A DNA stretch of 34,148 bases from an uncultured Bacteroidales bacterium (GTDB lineage Bacteria > Bacteroidota > Bacteroidia > Bacteroidales > Paludibacteraceae): NCBI GenBank assembly GCA_903927945.1, contig CAIYOZ010000378.1:1-34148 (forward strand), given 5' to 3'. Of the stretch, positions 17,801-25,098 are shown one piece after another (within the stretch, counting starts at the first letter, position 1; every line of letters begins with the position of its first letter). Under the pieces are notes generated by a model, which was not told where the DNA came from, did no database searches, and worked only from the letters and a program-made list of their open reading frames with translations. The position numbers and the translations under genes were made by a program.

Positions 17801-19618
17801 GTTTCGCCTATATCTGGCATTATCGGTATTGGTGAAACTTGTCAGATCAACAGTACTATTGCACCGGTGGAAGCCACTAATAAATACCTAAGCTATACAT
17901 CATCTAATACTGCTGTGGCAACAGTTAATGCTTCCGGTCTCATAACCGGTGTTGCCCGTGGTACTGCAACAATTAATGTCAGCAACCAGGATGGTAGCAA
18001 AACGGCTACTTTCTCGGTGAGTGTTTACTCCAATGTGCTCAGCCTGGCATCATTGTTTAACGACAATATGGTGCTTCAACAAAACATGCCGGTTGCGCTT
18101 TGGGGATGGGCTGCACCCAATGCCAGTGTGGCAATTAGTGCTAGCTGGGGACAAACCGCAACTGCTACGGCTGATGCTGCAGGCAAATGGGCCACAACCA
18201 TACAAACGCCACCAGCGATTACAGGAAGTACACAACCTGCATATACGCTCACTTTTACTGCTGCAAGTAATGCCATAACCGTTACCAATATATTGATTGG
18301 TGATGTTTATTTTGCTTCAGGACAGTCGAACATGGCGTATGGATTGTCCAGCGATCAAAACTCGGCCACCGAGATACCAACAGCCAATTATCCAAACCTC
18401 AGGTACTGTGCACCTTTGTTGATCAATAATTTACAAAAGTACCCATTTGATTACTGGGCAGCTTCGTGGAACGTCTGTACTCCGACCAATGCTAAAAGCT
18501 ATTCTGCCGTTGCCTATTATTTTGCAAAAGAACTGCATATCGATCCTCAAATCAATATTCCAATCGGATTAGTTGTTTCATCCGTAGGCGGTACCTACTG
18601 TGAGCAATGGACCAGTCGTGAAGCGTTGACCAATGATGCGGTTCTGAAAACTACTTACCTCGATAGAACATATTCCGATAGACCTTCCACTTCGCTCTAT
18701 AATGGCCAGATTGCACCGTATATCCCTTTTAGTTTAAAAGGTTTTATCTGGTATCAGGGTGAAAACAACAGTGGTCAGACAACCTACACACGGCTTTTCT
18801 CGGCCATGATAAATGATTGGCGCAGCAGGTGGGGTCAGGGTAATTTGCCTTTTTATTTCGTTCAATTGGCTCCTTTTACCCAGGCTGGCTTCGAAGTAAT
18901 ACGTGAGCAACAGGCGAATACCCTGGTGCTGCCTAATACCGGCATGGCGGTTATTACTGATATTGGTGAACTGACAACGATACACCCACACAACAAAATG
19001 GATGTGGGCAAAAGGCTCTCTTTATGGGCAAAAGCCAAGATTTATGGGGAGGATATTGTCTATACAGGACCCCTTTACAAATCAATGAAAGTGGAAGGTT
19101 CCAACATTCGAATTTCATTCCACCCGGCTTCCATAGGTTCAGGATTGGAAGCCATGGGTGGTGGTACCAACTTGAACGAATTCATGATTGGTGGAGCGGA
19201 TAATATCATGGTTCCGGCTAATGCGGTAATTGATGGAAACGATGTGCTGGTTTCGGCGACTTCGGTTCCCAATCCAACCAATGTATGGTTTGCCTACAGA
19301 TGTGATACGCAACCTACATTGAGAAACAAGAATGGATTAATGGCCAGTCCATTCAGGACAAATGGCTGGGACAATACCATAAGTATTCCTTCAATTGTTT
19401 CGGAAACTATAAGTTTTAAAAAAACGTCCATATGTATAGTTCCGGCTAATGGTTCAACATTGATTTCGGGTTTTCCTAAAGGTCAAATCCTCAGTATCTA
19501 CAATTTATTGGGTTTGCAGGTTTTTTCCCAAAAAGTGACAGGTGAAAATATACGGGTATCTTTACCTAAAGGCATTTATTTGATCAGGGAATTGGGAAAA
19601 CAATTTTTGATACAATAG
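14801..19618 (+). CDS. Giant modular surface protein: two repeat domains, FN3, BIG2 and sialate-O-acetylesterase-type esterase
   Basis: The 1605 residues run: signal peptide (1-26), repeat domain (28-368), two FN3 modules (~373-465 and ~469-562), second repeat domain (565-897), a third FN3 (~900-990), a BIG2 Ig-like domain (~993-1075, with SLTVSPISGIIGIGETCQI and SNTAVATVNASGLITGVARG) and an SGNH-type carbohydrate esterase (~1077-1535). The esterase shows the nucleophile S1176 in ASGQSNM, then SSVGGTYCEQW, GFIWYQGENN and H1395 in DIGELTTIHPHNK, all signatures of sialate-O-acetylesterase-like (CE6/SASA) enzymes. The last ~65 residues (LSIYNLLGLQVFSQKV to KGIYLIRE) look like a T9SS sorting domain. 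It probably removes acetyl groups from a glycan at the cell surface. Sialic acid is only one possible substrate, since relatives act on acetylated plant polysaccharides. Confidence 0.85.
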   Translation: MKTITFIRSFIVAVLFLWLQPNQVFSASFTKGNLVVARVANATPGWQSVYFDEYTPSGTLVQTVALPATASGSNRPIGIDCQSGIDGTLNLSEDKRYLLMGGYKTGLSSVLASAGNTRIVATVANDATINTTTELSDIGTSNLAFRSVVSTNGTNLWLSGSFGINYTTLGASTSTNLINTFGPTNQGIYDNKLYFSSYTSTNYFGSMNNGLPTSGGNQAITVLAASPTPNIGIIYPMSFVMFDMDASIVGVDVMYVAENSKLTGTLGANSARGIMKYCLNSSGVWVKTGAIIQAPIATNGLKGLTGVYNAATGTVSLYATTVSTTVTDQTSIVTLIDNSGYNGALAGTFTTLTTSASGTAFRGIAFAPLSSASATVPDAPVSVAATSGNSQASVAFSTPNDNGGSVITGYTVIPYLSGVAQTPVNGTSSPIAVTGLTNGSAYTFKVFATNGVGTGALSPASAPITPTSAVVPGTPTAVVATAGNTNALVAFVAPSSNGGSAITGYTVTPYVGAVAGTPVSGTGSPILVSGLTNGTTYTFTVKATNSVGNSSASAASNAITPVVVLFTKGNLVVSRVANATAGWQNVYLDEYSPTGTLVQSIMLPNATSGNNRPIGIDCQSGADGTLNLSADKAYLLMGGYKTGIASVLSTSGNTRIVARVDNSGTINTTTELSDIGTTAWGFKSVISTNGTNLWLSGLFGLSYTTLGASSSTNLNALNVVNQEIYDNKLYFCSGTNVNTFGYLNNGLPTTGGQPYTVLGGTIAPAPIIGVQNPLSFVMFDMNAGIAGADVMYVAEYTTGVRGLTKYCLDGNGLWVKKGTTIAPTGATYGIKGLTGVYNAATGAVTLYATTVSSTVTDQTSIVTLTDNTGYNGLLAGAFTNLATSAAGTAFRGIAFTPQASVPGAPTTVFATGASMQASVAFSTPDDHGSAIISYTVIPYDGVTAGTPATGTSSPIVVTGLTNGKVYTFKVSATNAVGAGALSDASNAVNVAIPIPITSLTVSPISGIIGIGETCQINSTIAPVEATNKYLSYTSSNTAVATVNASGLITGVARGTATINVSNQDGSKTATFSVSVYSNVLSLASLFNDNMVLQQNMPVALWGWAAPNASVAISASWGQTATATADAAGKWATTIQTPPAITGSTQPAYTLTFTAASNAITVTNILIGDVYFASGQSNMAYGLSSDQNSATEIPTANYPNLRYCAPLLINNLQKYPFDYWAASWNVCTPTNAKSYSAVAYYFAKELHIDPQINIPIGLVVSSVGGTYCEQWTSREALTNDAVLKTTYLDRTYSDRPSTSLYNGQIAPYIPFSLKGFIWYQGENNSGQTTYTRLFSAMINDWRSRWGQGNLPFYFVQLAPFTQAGFEVIREQQANTLVLPNTGMAVITDIGELTTIHPHNKMDVGKRLSLWAKAKIYGEDIVYTGPLYKSMKVEGSNIRISFHPASIGSGLEAMGGGTNLNEFMIGGADNIMVPANAVIDGNDVLVSATSVPNPTNVWFAYRCDTQPTLRNKNGLMASPFRTNGWDNTISIPSIVSETISFKKTSICIVPANGSTLISGFPKGQILSIYNLLGLQVFSQKVTGENIRVSLPKGIYLIRELGKQFLIQ
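14882..15904 (+). repeat. Repeat domain copy 5 of 6
   Basis: First copy in the esterase protein (SFTKGNLVV to GIAFAP). It shares the ATASGSNRPIGIDC variant with copy 3 but keeps VLAASPTPNIGI of copy 1, again a mosaic. Confidence 0.85.
16493..17491 (+). repeat. Repeat domain copy 6 of 6
   Basis: Second copy in the esterase protein (LFTKGNLVV to GIAFTP). It is the shortest and most divergent: the segment after VDVMYVAE is shortened (ADVMYVAEYTTGVRGLTKYCLDG) and the middle reads NALNVVNQEIYDNKLYFCSGT. Confidence 0.85.
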
Positions 19619-19634
19619 ACTTAGTTTAGTCTAT
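19615..19634 (+). terminator. Possible terminator at the end of the esterase gene
   Basis: ATAGACT (19615-19621, including the stop codon) pairs with AGTCTAT (19628-19634) around a six-base loop, and a five-T run follows after three bases. The stem is short and AT-rich, so it is a weak candidate. Confidence 0.4.
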
Positions 19635-19800
19635 ATCCTTTTTGAAGTCGTATATATCATTCAATATTTGACTCCACTGACTTTTTACAGTGCGCTCATA
19701 AATATCAATTTGAAAGACTTAAATTTTATAAAATCAGACTTTATATATGACATTCATATATACATTAAAAGAATATAAACTGGAAATTCTACGAAAAATG

Positions 19801-19824
19801 GTCAAAAAGTATGGTTTTATAATC
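19801..19824 (+). promoter_or_regulatory. Shared upstream site, copy 2
   Basis: It agrees at 22 of 24 positions with 5727-5750, including the 15-base core GTCAAAAAGTATGGT, and starts 56 bases before the -7 box at 19857, as at copy 1. The conserved sequence with identical spacing in otherwise unrelated DNA points to one regulator acting on both promoters. Confidence 0.6.
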
Positions 19825-19856
19825 GTTTATTTATGTAATATATTTTTTCGCAATAT

Positions 19857-19864
19857 TAATTTTG
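19857..19864 (+). promoter_or_regulatory. Predicted -7 box of the susCD unit
   Basis: TAATTTTG fits TAnnTTTG. No TTTG is seen at the -33 position (the equivalent bases read TTAT), which fits a promoter that needs the upstream site and its activator. Confidence 0.45.
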
Positions 19865-20016
19865 AGCCTATAAATTCAAGAGGAAGTAGCAATGTCGAGG
19901 CTCAAGAGCCAAAAATCATGCTAAAATACAGGATGCTAATTTCTACCAGAATTTAAATCAGTGAATTATATTGACATATATTGCATATTAATCTTAAATA
20001 CAAACAATTATTGCTT

Positions 20017-23000
20017 ATGAAAAAACAGAAAGCGAATTTCTGGCAAACAATGCTACTTTTTGGCGTATTGCTGTTATTCAGCCCGCAGATGTATGCGCAA
20101 ATTAAAGGGAAAGTAACCGATACAAACGGAAGTCCAATACCCGGGACAACCGTTAGGGAAAAAGGGAGCAAGAGTGGGACAATAAGTGATTCGAATGGGA
20201 ATTTTCAAATTAAAATCGAAAAGACTAAAGGTGCTGTTCTTTTGTTTTCGTTTGTCGGAATGGAAGCTCAGGAAGTTTCTGTTGATGGACGAACAACAAT
20301 CAATGTTGTTTTATCTGAAAATTCCGAAAAATTGGATGAGGTTGTGGTAGTAGCTTATGGAACTCAGAAGAAAGTTTCGTTAACAGGCGCAGTAAACTCA
20401 ATTTCCAATAAAGATTTAATGGAAAGCCCTTCGCCCAACCTGGTTGGGTCACTTGCCGGGAGATTAGCCGGATTAACGACCATTCAAACCAGCGGACAGC
20501 CGGGGTCCGAAGATTTCAGCATGTATATACGCGGAGCAAGTACCACCAATGGACAGGATCCATTAATCCTGGTAGATGGTGTTCCCCGCGACAACATAAG
20601 CTCTATGGATGCAAATGAAATTGCCTCCTTGTCAATTTTAAAAGATGCTTCTGCCACTGCTGTATTTGGTGTGCGTGGAGCCAATGGGGTTATTTTGATT
20701 ACCACCAAAAGAGGTGAAAATGAAAAACCACAGCTCAGTGTAACAGCTGAGTATAGTATGCAAAATTATCCGAGACAACCAGAAACCATAAATTCATGGG
20801 AATGGGCTGGTCAAAGAAACCAGGCTTTAACGAATGATGGGTTGATTCCTTTCTATTCGGCAGATCAGATAGCGAAGTATAAAAATGGTGTAAACCTTTA
20901 TCTCTATCCAAACAACAACTGGAATAAAATTATACTTAAGCCTTATGCTCCAATGAGCAAGTACAATGTGAACGCGACGGGTGGTAATGACAGAGTAAAG
21001 TATTTTTTGAATGCCAGTTATACAAATCAGGGCGGTCAGTTTAATACCGAATCAAAAGATGTGCTCGGTTACGATCCGCAATTCAAATTAAACAGGTTTA
21101 ATTTCAGAACGAACTTAGATGTGAAGTTAAATGACTGGATAAAATCATCCCTGAATCTGAGCGGTTACATAGATAATGTAAATGCACCCGGTTCTCATCC
21201 AACACAAAGAGGAAATCCATTATATGTTGTGCTTGGTCTGCCAGCAAGCACACCTGTTGAGGTTGGACCTACCATACAGCCCGGATACAGTGGTGGTCCG
21301 GTAGGTTCTATTATTTCAATGGGTCAATCCGGTGGTAGCTCCTATGGATATCTTAACCGAAGTGGGTACGTAAATACCGATCGTGTAAATTTGTTCTCTT
21401 CATTGTCGTTTGACTTTAACCTCAGTAAAATTACAAAAGGACTGACTTCGAGAGTGTTGGCTTCCTTTGACTCCAGATCATCTACAATTACAGATGCAAA
21501 TAAACAATTTAACTCTTACAAGTACACAATAACACAAGCAACAGACCCTGTCACAGGAGTTATAAGTGACAATATATTATTTTATTCACCTACAACCCCA
21601 CAATTTTATCCGTTAATACTCACAAAATCAACGACATTCTATTATAAAGTAAATCTGCAATGGCATATTAATTATGCACGTTCTTTTGGAAAGCACCAGG
21701 TTTCAGGTTTATTATTGGCGCAACGCGATAATAGCGAATCGATTGCAGCTGGAGGTGATCAATTGATACCTTTTAACGTAATAGGGGTTTCAAGCCGTTT
21801 TACCTATAATTACGACAACCGCTACTTGGCAGAAGTAAATATGGGTTACAATGGTTCTGAACAGTTTGCAAAAGAGAATCGCTTTGGTTTCTTTCCTGCA
21901 GGGTCAGTTGGTTGGATGGTTTCGAATGAAAAATTCATGAAAACGCAAAAAGTCATTACCAACCTGAAATTACGGGCATCCTATGGAAAAGTTGGGAATG
22001 ATAAATTGGGTTCAAGCAGATTTCTTTACCTGGACAATATAAATGTTGCCGGAGGCGGATATTCTTCCAGTCTTGGTCTGGGGAATTATGTAAATGAAAC
22101 TTTGATTGGGAATCCTTTGATTACCTGGGAAACTTCCTACAAGCAAAACTATGGTATAGATCTGGCCATTTTCAGGGATTTGACTTTTACGGGCGATTAT
22201 TTTATAGAAAACAGGAATAATATTCTATTAACTCCCGGAAGCATACCGGCATTGCAGGGCATTCCATTAGCAACTCTGCCAAAGTTAAATGTTGGAGTGG
22301 TAAACAATCAAGGTTTTGAGCTGCAATTGTCCTATAAGAAAAAGATTAATAATGATTTATTCTTTTCAATAAGTGGCAATTATAACTATTGTAAAAATTC
22401 GGTTATTGACATAGACGAAGCCCCCAATGATCCAACTTATCCCTACAAATGGTATAAGACAGGTTATTCTTTAAAACAAAACTGGGGTATGATAATCGAT
22501 TGGAATTCTTCGGGGCATGGGTTCTGGACTTCACAAGATGAAATAACGAATAGCGGTCTTAAATTCGATGGTATTCAACCAAAACCGGGTGACTTTGTGT
22601 ACAAAGACGTAAATGGTGATGGAATTATTAATAATAAAGATTATGCTCCAATAAAATACGGAGCTTTACCCCGTATTACTTATGGTTTAAATTTGTCTGT
22701 TTCTTATAAAGGGTTTGATTTATCGGCTCTTTTACAGGGTGTTGCACAAGTTTCGGAATATTATTCCGGTTGGGGGGTTATGGAGTATGATGGTAATGGA
22801 AACTATTATAAATATATGCAAAATGCATGGACACCAGAATTGTATAATGCAGGAGCAACTATTAGTTATCCACGTCTGACAACTATAGCTGGTGGCTCCA
22901 GCAGTGAACAACCTAACTCTTATTTCTGCTTTGACAAATCATATACCCGACTCAAAAATGCTGAAATCGGGTATAGTATTCCAACTAAATTGTTGAAGAA

Positions 23001-23154
23001 AATAGGGCTACAAAAGGTCAGAATATATGCCAATGGACAAAATCTTTTATTATGGGATAATCTCCCCACTAAAAATTTTGATCCGGAACAATCGAATGCC
23101 CTTTCGGTACCAATTCCAAGAGTCATTAATTTTGGAGCTAATATCGTATTTTAA
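20017..23154 (+). CDS. SusC-type TonB-dependent outer-membrane transporter
   Basis: The start is the ATG at 20017 (MKKQKANFWQ), because the TTG at 19981 adds twelve residues before the signal peptide. The 1045 residues contain a signal peptide ending QMYAQ, a carboxypeptidase-regulatory-like domain (~28-110, IKGKVTDTNGSPIPGTTV), the linker LDEVVVVAYGTQKK, and a plug domain with GRLAGLTTIQTSGQPG, YIRGASTTNGQDPLILVDGVP and SILKDASATAVFGVRGANGV. A 22-strand beta-barrel ends normally in GANIVF. SusC proteins import oligosaccharides across the outer membrane with energy from TonB, covered by a SusD lid. It heads the unit susC-susD-susC-like, downstream of the shared regulatory site. Confidence 0.95.
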   Translation: MKKQKANFWQTMLLFGVLLLFSPQMYAQIKGKVTDTNGSPIPGTTVREKGSKSGTISDSNGNFQIKIEKTKGAVLLFSFVGMEAQEVSVDGRTTINVVLSENSEKLDEVVVVAYGTQKKVSLTGAVNSISNKDLMESPSPNLVGSLAGRLAGLTTIQTSGQPGSEDFSMYIRGASTTNGQDPLILVDGVPRDNISSMDANEIASLSILKDASATAVFGVRGANGVILITTKRGENEKPQLSVTAEYSMQNYPRQPETINSWEWAGQRNQALTNDGLIPFYSADQIAKYKNGVNLYLYPNNNWNKIILKPYAPMSKYNVNATGGNDRVKYFLNASYTNQGGQFNTESKDVLGYDPQFKLNRFNFRTNLDVKLNDWIKSSLNLSGYIDNVNAPGSHPTQRGNPLYVVLGLPASTPVEVGPTIQPGYSGGPVGSIISMGQSGGSSYGYLNRSGYVNTDRVNLFSSLSFDFNLSKITKGLTSRVLASFDSRSSTITDANKQFNSYKYTITQATDPVTGVISDNILFYSPTTPQFYPLILTKSTTFYYKVNLQWHINYARSFGKHQVSGLLLAQRDNSESIAAGGDQLIPFNVIGVSSRFTYNYDNRYLAEVNMGYNGSEQFAKENRFGFFPAGSVGWMVSNEKFMKTQKVITNLKLRASYGKVGNDKLGSSRFLYLDNINVAGGGYSSSLGLGNYVNETLIGNPLITWETSYKQNYGIDLAIFRDLTFTGDYFIENRNNILLTPGSIPALQGIPLATLPKLNVGVVNNQGFELQLSYKKKINNDLFFSISGNYNYCKNSVIDIDEAPNDPTYPYKWYKTGYSLKQNWGMIIDWNSSGHGFWTSQDEITNSGLKFDGIQPKPGDFVYKDVNGDGIINNKDYAPIKYGALPRITYGLNLSVSYKGFDLSALLQGVAQVSEYYSGWGVMEYDGNGNYYKYMQNAWTPELYNAGATISYPRLTTIAGGSSSEQPNSYFCFDKSYTRLKNAEIGYSIPTKLLKKIGLQKVRIYANGQNLLLWDNLPTKNFDPEQSNALSVPIPRVINFGANIVF

Positions 23155-23233
23155 AAAAACATATTCTATAAAACGGTTCCCGTTTATGGACGGGAAGATT
23201 TTGATACGACCATTAAAAAACAATTATTTACGT

Positions 23234-25066
23234 ATGAAAAATAAACTAATAATTCTATTAACAGCCATATTGGGGTTCACCTCATGTGACAGCGTATTGG
23301 ATACTGTACCTGATGGACGTGAATCCCTGGCTGACATGTTTACAAATGATGCAACTACATCTGCCTATTTGAATAGCTGTTATAAGAACTTTCCAAAACC
23401 TGGTATTTTTGATTATTTTTGGACTAACTACCGCATCGCACTTTCCGACGATGCCTGGGAAGGTTATATTGCCGTTCTTCCTGTTTATCAAGGAGCTATG
23501 ACCGCACAATCGAACGTACAGGAAAATTCTTTAAACCAATCCGGTTTTGAAAATTATGGAGGTTTATGGAATAACTACTGGCAAAGTATTCGTCGCTGCA
23601 ATGTGTTTCTAAGCTATATCGGAAATGCCACCGTTAATTTAGAAACAGATAGAAATCGGTGGACAGCAGAGGCGAAAGTATTGCGTGCATGTTTTAATTT
23701 TGAACTCATAAAACGTTATGGACCCCTGCCTATCATCACTTCGCCTTTGGGACTGAATTTTGATTATAGCCAGCTGAATAGGACAAGTTTTAAAGCATGT
23801 GTAGATAATATTGTAAAAGATTGTAATGAGGCAATAGCTACCACTGACTTGCCCTGGAGAATTACCACCAGTAATGAATCAGGCCGAATGACCAAAGCGG
23901 TTGCTTTAGCCATTAAATCACAAGCTATACTTTTTGCGGCGAGTCCGTTGTGGAACGATGGCAATAATTACTGGGCAGAAGCAGAGGCGATTACAAAAAA
24001 CAGTTTAGATACATGTTTGGCTAACGGTTATACCTTGTACAGCACCGTTAGAAATCCATCTACTTTTCAATCAGCTTATCAGGAGTATTTTTGTTCTTTA
24101 GCGGATGTTAGTTCGAACCCAATTGACATGGAAACCATTTTAGCTTCAAAATCGACAATTTCTAACTGGTATAATGTTCATGGATTACCATTCCTCAGTC
24201 CAAATAAAAGTGGATTAAATCCAACCCAGGAGTTAGTAGATGCTTATGGAATGAAATCAACTGGTAAACCGGTTCTGGATCTGGCAAAGCCCTATAACGA
24301 TGATAAACATCTGAGTCCGAATTATACCCCGGGTTCAGGTTACGACCCGCAAAATCCTTATGTAGGACGTGATCCGCGGTTTTACGCAACGGTTTATTAT
24401 AACGGATGCAGTCGAAAGAACTTAACAGGTGTTGCAACAACAGTTGAAACATTTGCCGGTGGAAATTGTGGCATTAATCCATCACAGAGTAAATATACGG
24501 GCACAGGTTATTATGGAAAGAAGTATGATCATCCCCAATCAGGAACTCCAACAGCAATAAGTGTATCGTACAAAATTTACCGCTTGGCAGAATTGTATCT
24601 GAATTACGCAGAAGCTGCCAATGAAAATGGACACACACCCGAAGCAATTGCTGCAATAAACATTGTGAGAGCCAGGGCAACGATGCCCGCAATAATTGCC
24701 ACGGGATTAATAAAGGAAGATGCGCGATTATTGATTCGTAATGAAAGAAGGGTTGAGTTGGCTTATGAAGAAAACCGATACTTTGATAACCGCAGATACG
24801 TAAGCCCTGATAAGGATTTAAGCGCAACCGACCATTATGTAACCGGCATGTGGATTCTCAGGTCAGGTACTTCACCAAATTACACTTATACCTATAAACG
24901 ATGCGTTGTTGGAGATGTTTGGGACGCTGCAACCAGCACCTGGAAAGGCACAGGGATGGAACGTGCATGTTATACCAATAAATACCTGAGATGGCCAATT
25001 GAATACACTGAATCCAATCGTTTATATGGAGCTACCGGGGTTATTTGGCAAAATCCGGGTTGGTAA
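23234..25066 (+). CDS. SusD-type surface glycan-binding lipoprotein
   Basis: The start is the ATG at 23234; the open frame extends far upstream into susC but lacks meaning there. The 610 residues begin with a lipoprotein signal whose lipobox cysteine is C18 (GFTSC). The N-terminal TPR-like helices follow (FTNDATTSAYLNSCYKNF, then the block WNNYWQSIRRCNVFL and LRACFNFELIKRYGPLPII). The C-terminal part has the family hallmarks YRLAELYLNYAEAANENG, INIVRARA and RNERRVELAYEENRYFDNRR. SusD binds the glycan and closes over the SusC channel. It follows susC by 79 bases. Confidence 0.93.
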   Translation: MKNKLIILLTAILGFTSCDSVLDTVPDGRESLADMFTNDATTSAYLNSCYKNFPKPGIFDYFWTNYRIALSDDAWEGYIAVLPVYQGAMTAQSNVQENSLNQSGFENYGGLWNNYWQSIRRCNVFLSYIGNATVNLETDRNRWTAEAKVLRACFNFELIKRYGPLPIITSPLGLNFDYSQLNRTSFKACVDNIVKDCNEAIATTDLPWRITTSNESGRMTKAVALAIKSQAILFAASPLWNDGNNYWAEAEAITKNSLDTCLANGYTLYSTVRNPSTFQSAYQEYFCSLADVSSNPIDMETILASKSTISNWYNVHGLPFLSPNKSGLNPTQELVDAYGMKSTGKPVLDLAKPYNDDKHLSPNYTPGSGYDPQNPYVGRDPRFYATVYYNGCSRKNLTGVATTVETFAGGNCGINPSQSKYTGTGYYGKKYDHPQSGTPTAISVSYKIYRLAELYLNYAEAANENGHTPEAIAAINIVRARATMPAIIATGLIKEDARLLIRNERRVELAYEENRYFDNRRYVSPDKDLSATDHYVTGMWILRSGTSPNYTYTYKRCVVGDVWDAATSTWKGTGMERACYTNKYLRWPIEYTESNRLYGATGVIWQNPGW

Positions 25067-25098
25067 ATAACATTCTTATTGTTAAAAGAAAAGAAAAT

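Larger units (their letters stand above)
19635..20016. other. Control region before susC
   Basis: These 382 non-coding bases contain the second copy of the shared 24-base site (19801-19824) and a -7 box (19857-19864). A 69-codon open frame (19747-19956) overlaps both signals and has no recognisable product, so I treat it as chance. The leader of the presumed transcript would be about 145 bases. Confidence 0.5.

Noticed and set aside
5906-19618. CRISPR array or tandem satellite
   Set aside because: The repeats are ~1 kb coding modules, not short spaced repeats; no short regular direct repeats with unique spacers were seen in the window.
19747-19956. 69-codon plus-strand open frame before susC
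   Set aside because: It overlaps the conserved 24-base site and the -7 box, has AT-driven composition and no recognisable motif; more likely leader or control DNA.
23027-23233. Upstream extension of the SusD frame
   Set aside because: It lies inside the 3' end of susC and precedes a proper lipoprotein signal at 23234; the ATG there is the start.
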